Shown in pieces: positions 5,059 to 5,101 of a stretch of 5,101 nt of DNA. This DNA is from Bacteroidota bacterium (GTDB lineage Bacteria; Bacteroidota; Bacteroidia; 2-12-FULL-35-15). The position numbers and the translations under genes are program-made. Location: NCBI GenBank assembly GCA_021413595.1, contig JAIOQD010000165.1:1-5101 (forward strand). Direction: 5' to 3'. The notes beneath the pieces are model-generated. The model saw nothing but the letters and a program-made list of their open reading frames with translations, was not told the origin of the DNA and searched no databases. Numbering within the stretch: the first letter of the stretch is position 1; each line of letters begins with the position of its first letter.

Positions 5059-5101
5059 TGCGGGGTGGAGCAGTTGGTAGCTCGTTGGGCTCATATTCTT
5101 C
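5059..5101 (+). pseudogene. Initiator tRNA-fMet 5' half, second copy, cut by the window edge
   Basis: This copy repeats the first at a period of 104 bases. From 5053 to 5101 it differs from 4949-4997 at one position only: G at 5087 against T at 4983. Here the 5' anticodon strand is TTGGG, so the three consecutive G of an initiator tRNA (GGG before the CTCAT loop) are intact. Yet the loop is again followed by ATTCTTC rather than ACCCAA, so the 3' anticodon strand cannot pair as in a normal tRNA. What lies beyond 5101 is not visible. Confidence 0.65.

Larger units (their letters stand above)
4949..5101 (+). repeat. Tandem direct repeat, period 104, containing tRNA-fMet halves
   Basis: Positions 4949-4997 and 5053-5101 are 48/49 identical. 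The unit includes the leader ATATAT before the tRNA start and extends at least through TTCTTC. The second unit is truncated by the window, so the full unit length and copy number are unknown. The 55 bases between the matching blocks hold the T-arm-like remnant and an A-rich spacer. Confidence 0.85.

Noticed and set aside
4986..5101. Group I intron in the anticodon loop of tRNA-fMet
   Set aside because: The distance between the half copies is only 104 bases, no P/Q/R/S core is visible, and a pairing 3' exon is missing; the sequence beyond 5101 cannot be judged.
4949..5101. CRISPR array
   Set aside because: There are only two units, and the repeat is a tRNA fragment with a long spacer.

Overview
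The window looks like chromosomal DNA of a Bacteroidota bacterium, probably a Bacteroidales/Marinilabiliales- or Flavobacteria-like lineage. The base composition is AT-rich. The genes lack Shine-Dalgarno sequences. Promoters match the Bacteroidota pattern (TTTG, about 20 nt, TAnnTTTG). The era-der order and the protein sequences fit the same phylum. All five protein genes lie on the minus strand; only the tRNA-derived sequences at the right edge read on the plus strand.

Layout from right to left, which is the direction of protein-gene transcription. At 4949-5101 there are two tandem copies (period 104) of the 5' half of an initiator tRNA-fMet, preceded by a strong Bacteroidota promoter. That promoter overlaps a weaker divergent one for era. 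At 3912-4793 is era (complete, 293 aa). At 3727-3911 is a spacer filled by a structured dispersed repeat (GGGCGT...CACGCC). At 2473-3726 is der (417 aa), whose C-terminus stops about 20 residues short of the usual family end. At 2081-2472 is an AT-rich non-coding spacer holding the siaB promoter. At 1535-2080 is siaB, followed at 1142-1522 by siaC and then by a clear rho-independent terminator. At 572-1056 is a non-coding stretch with a roughly 300 bp foldback, MITE-like element and a truncated second copy of the GGGCGT repeat. At 1-571 is the N-terminal part of an exported MG2-domain protein.

How the genes relate. Era and Der are ribosome-assembly GTPases (30S and 50S respectively) and probably share a transcription unit. 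SiaB and SiaC form a kinase/phosphoprotein partner-switch pair with their own promoter and terminator. No Sia phosphatase or diguanylate cyclase is present here.

Most notable points. siaC has no ATG, GTG or TTG at its conserved N-terminus: an ATT codon sits where the initiator Met should be, in the same frame as the siaB stop codon. Der is truncated at its C-terminus. The right edge carries tandem, broken initiator-tRNA halves in which the 3' anticodon arm is replaced by a new hairpin.
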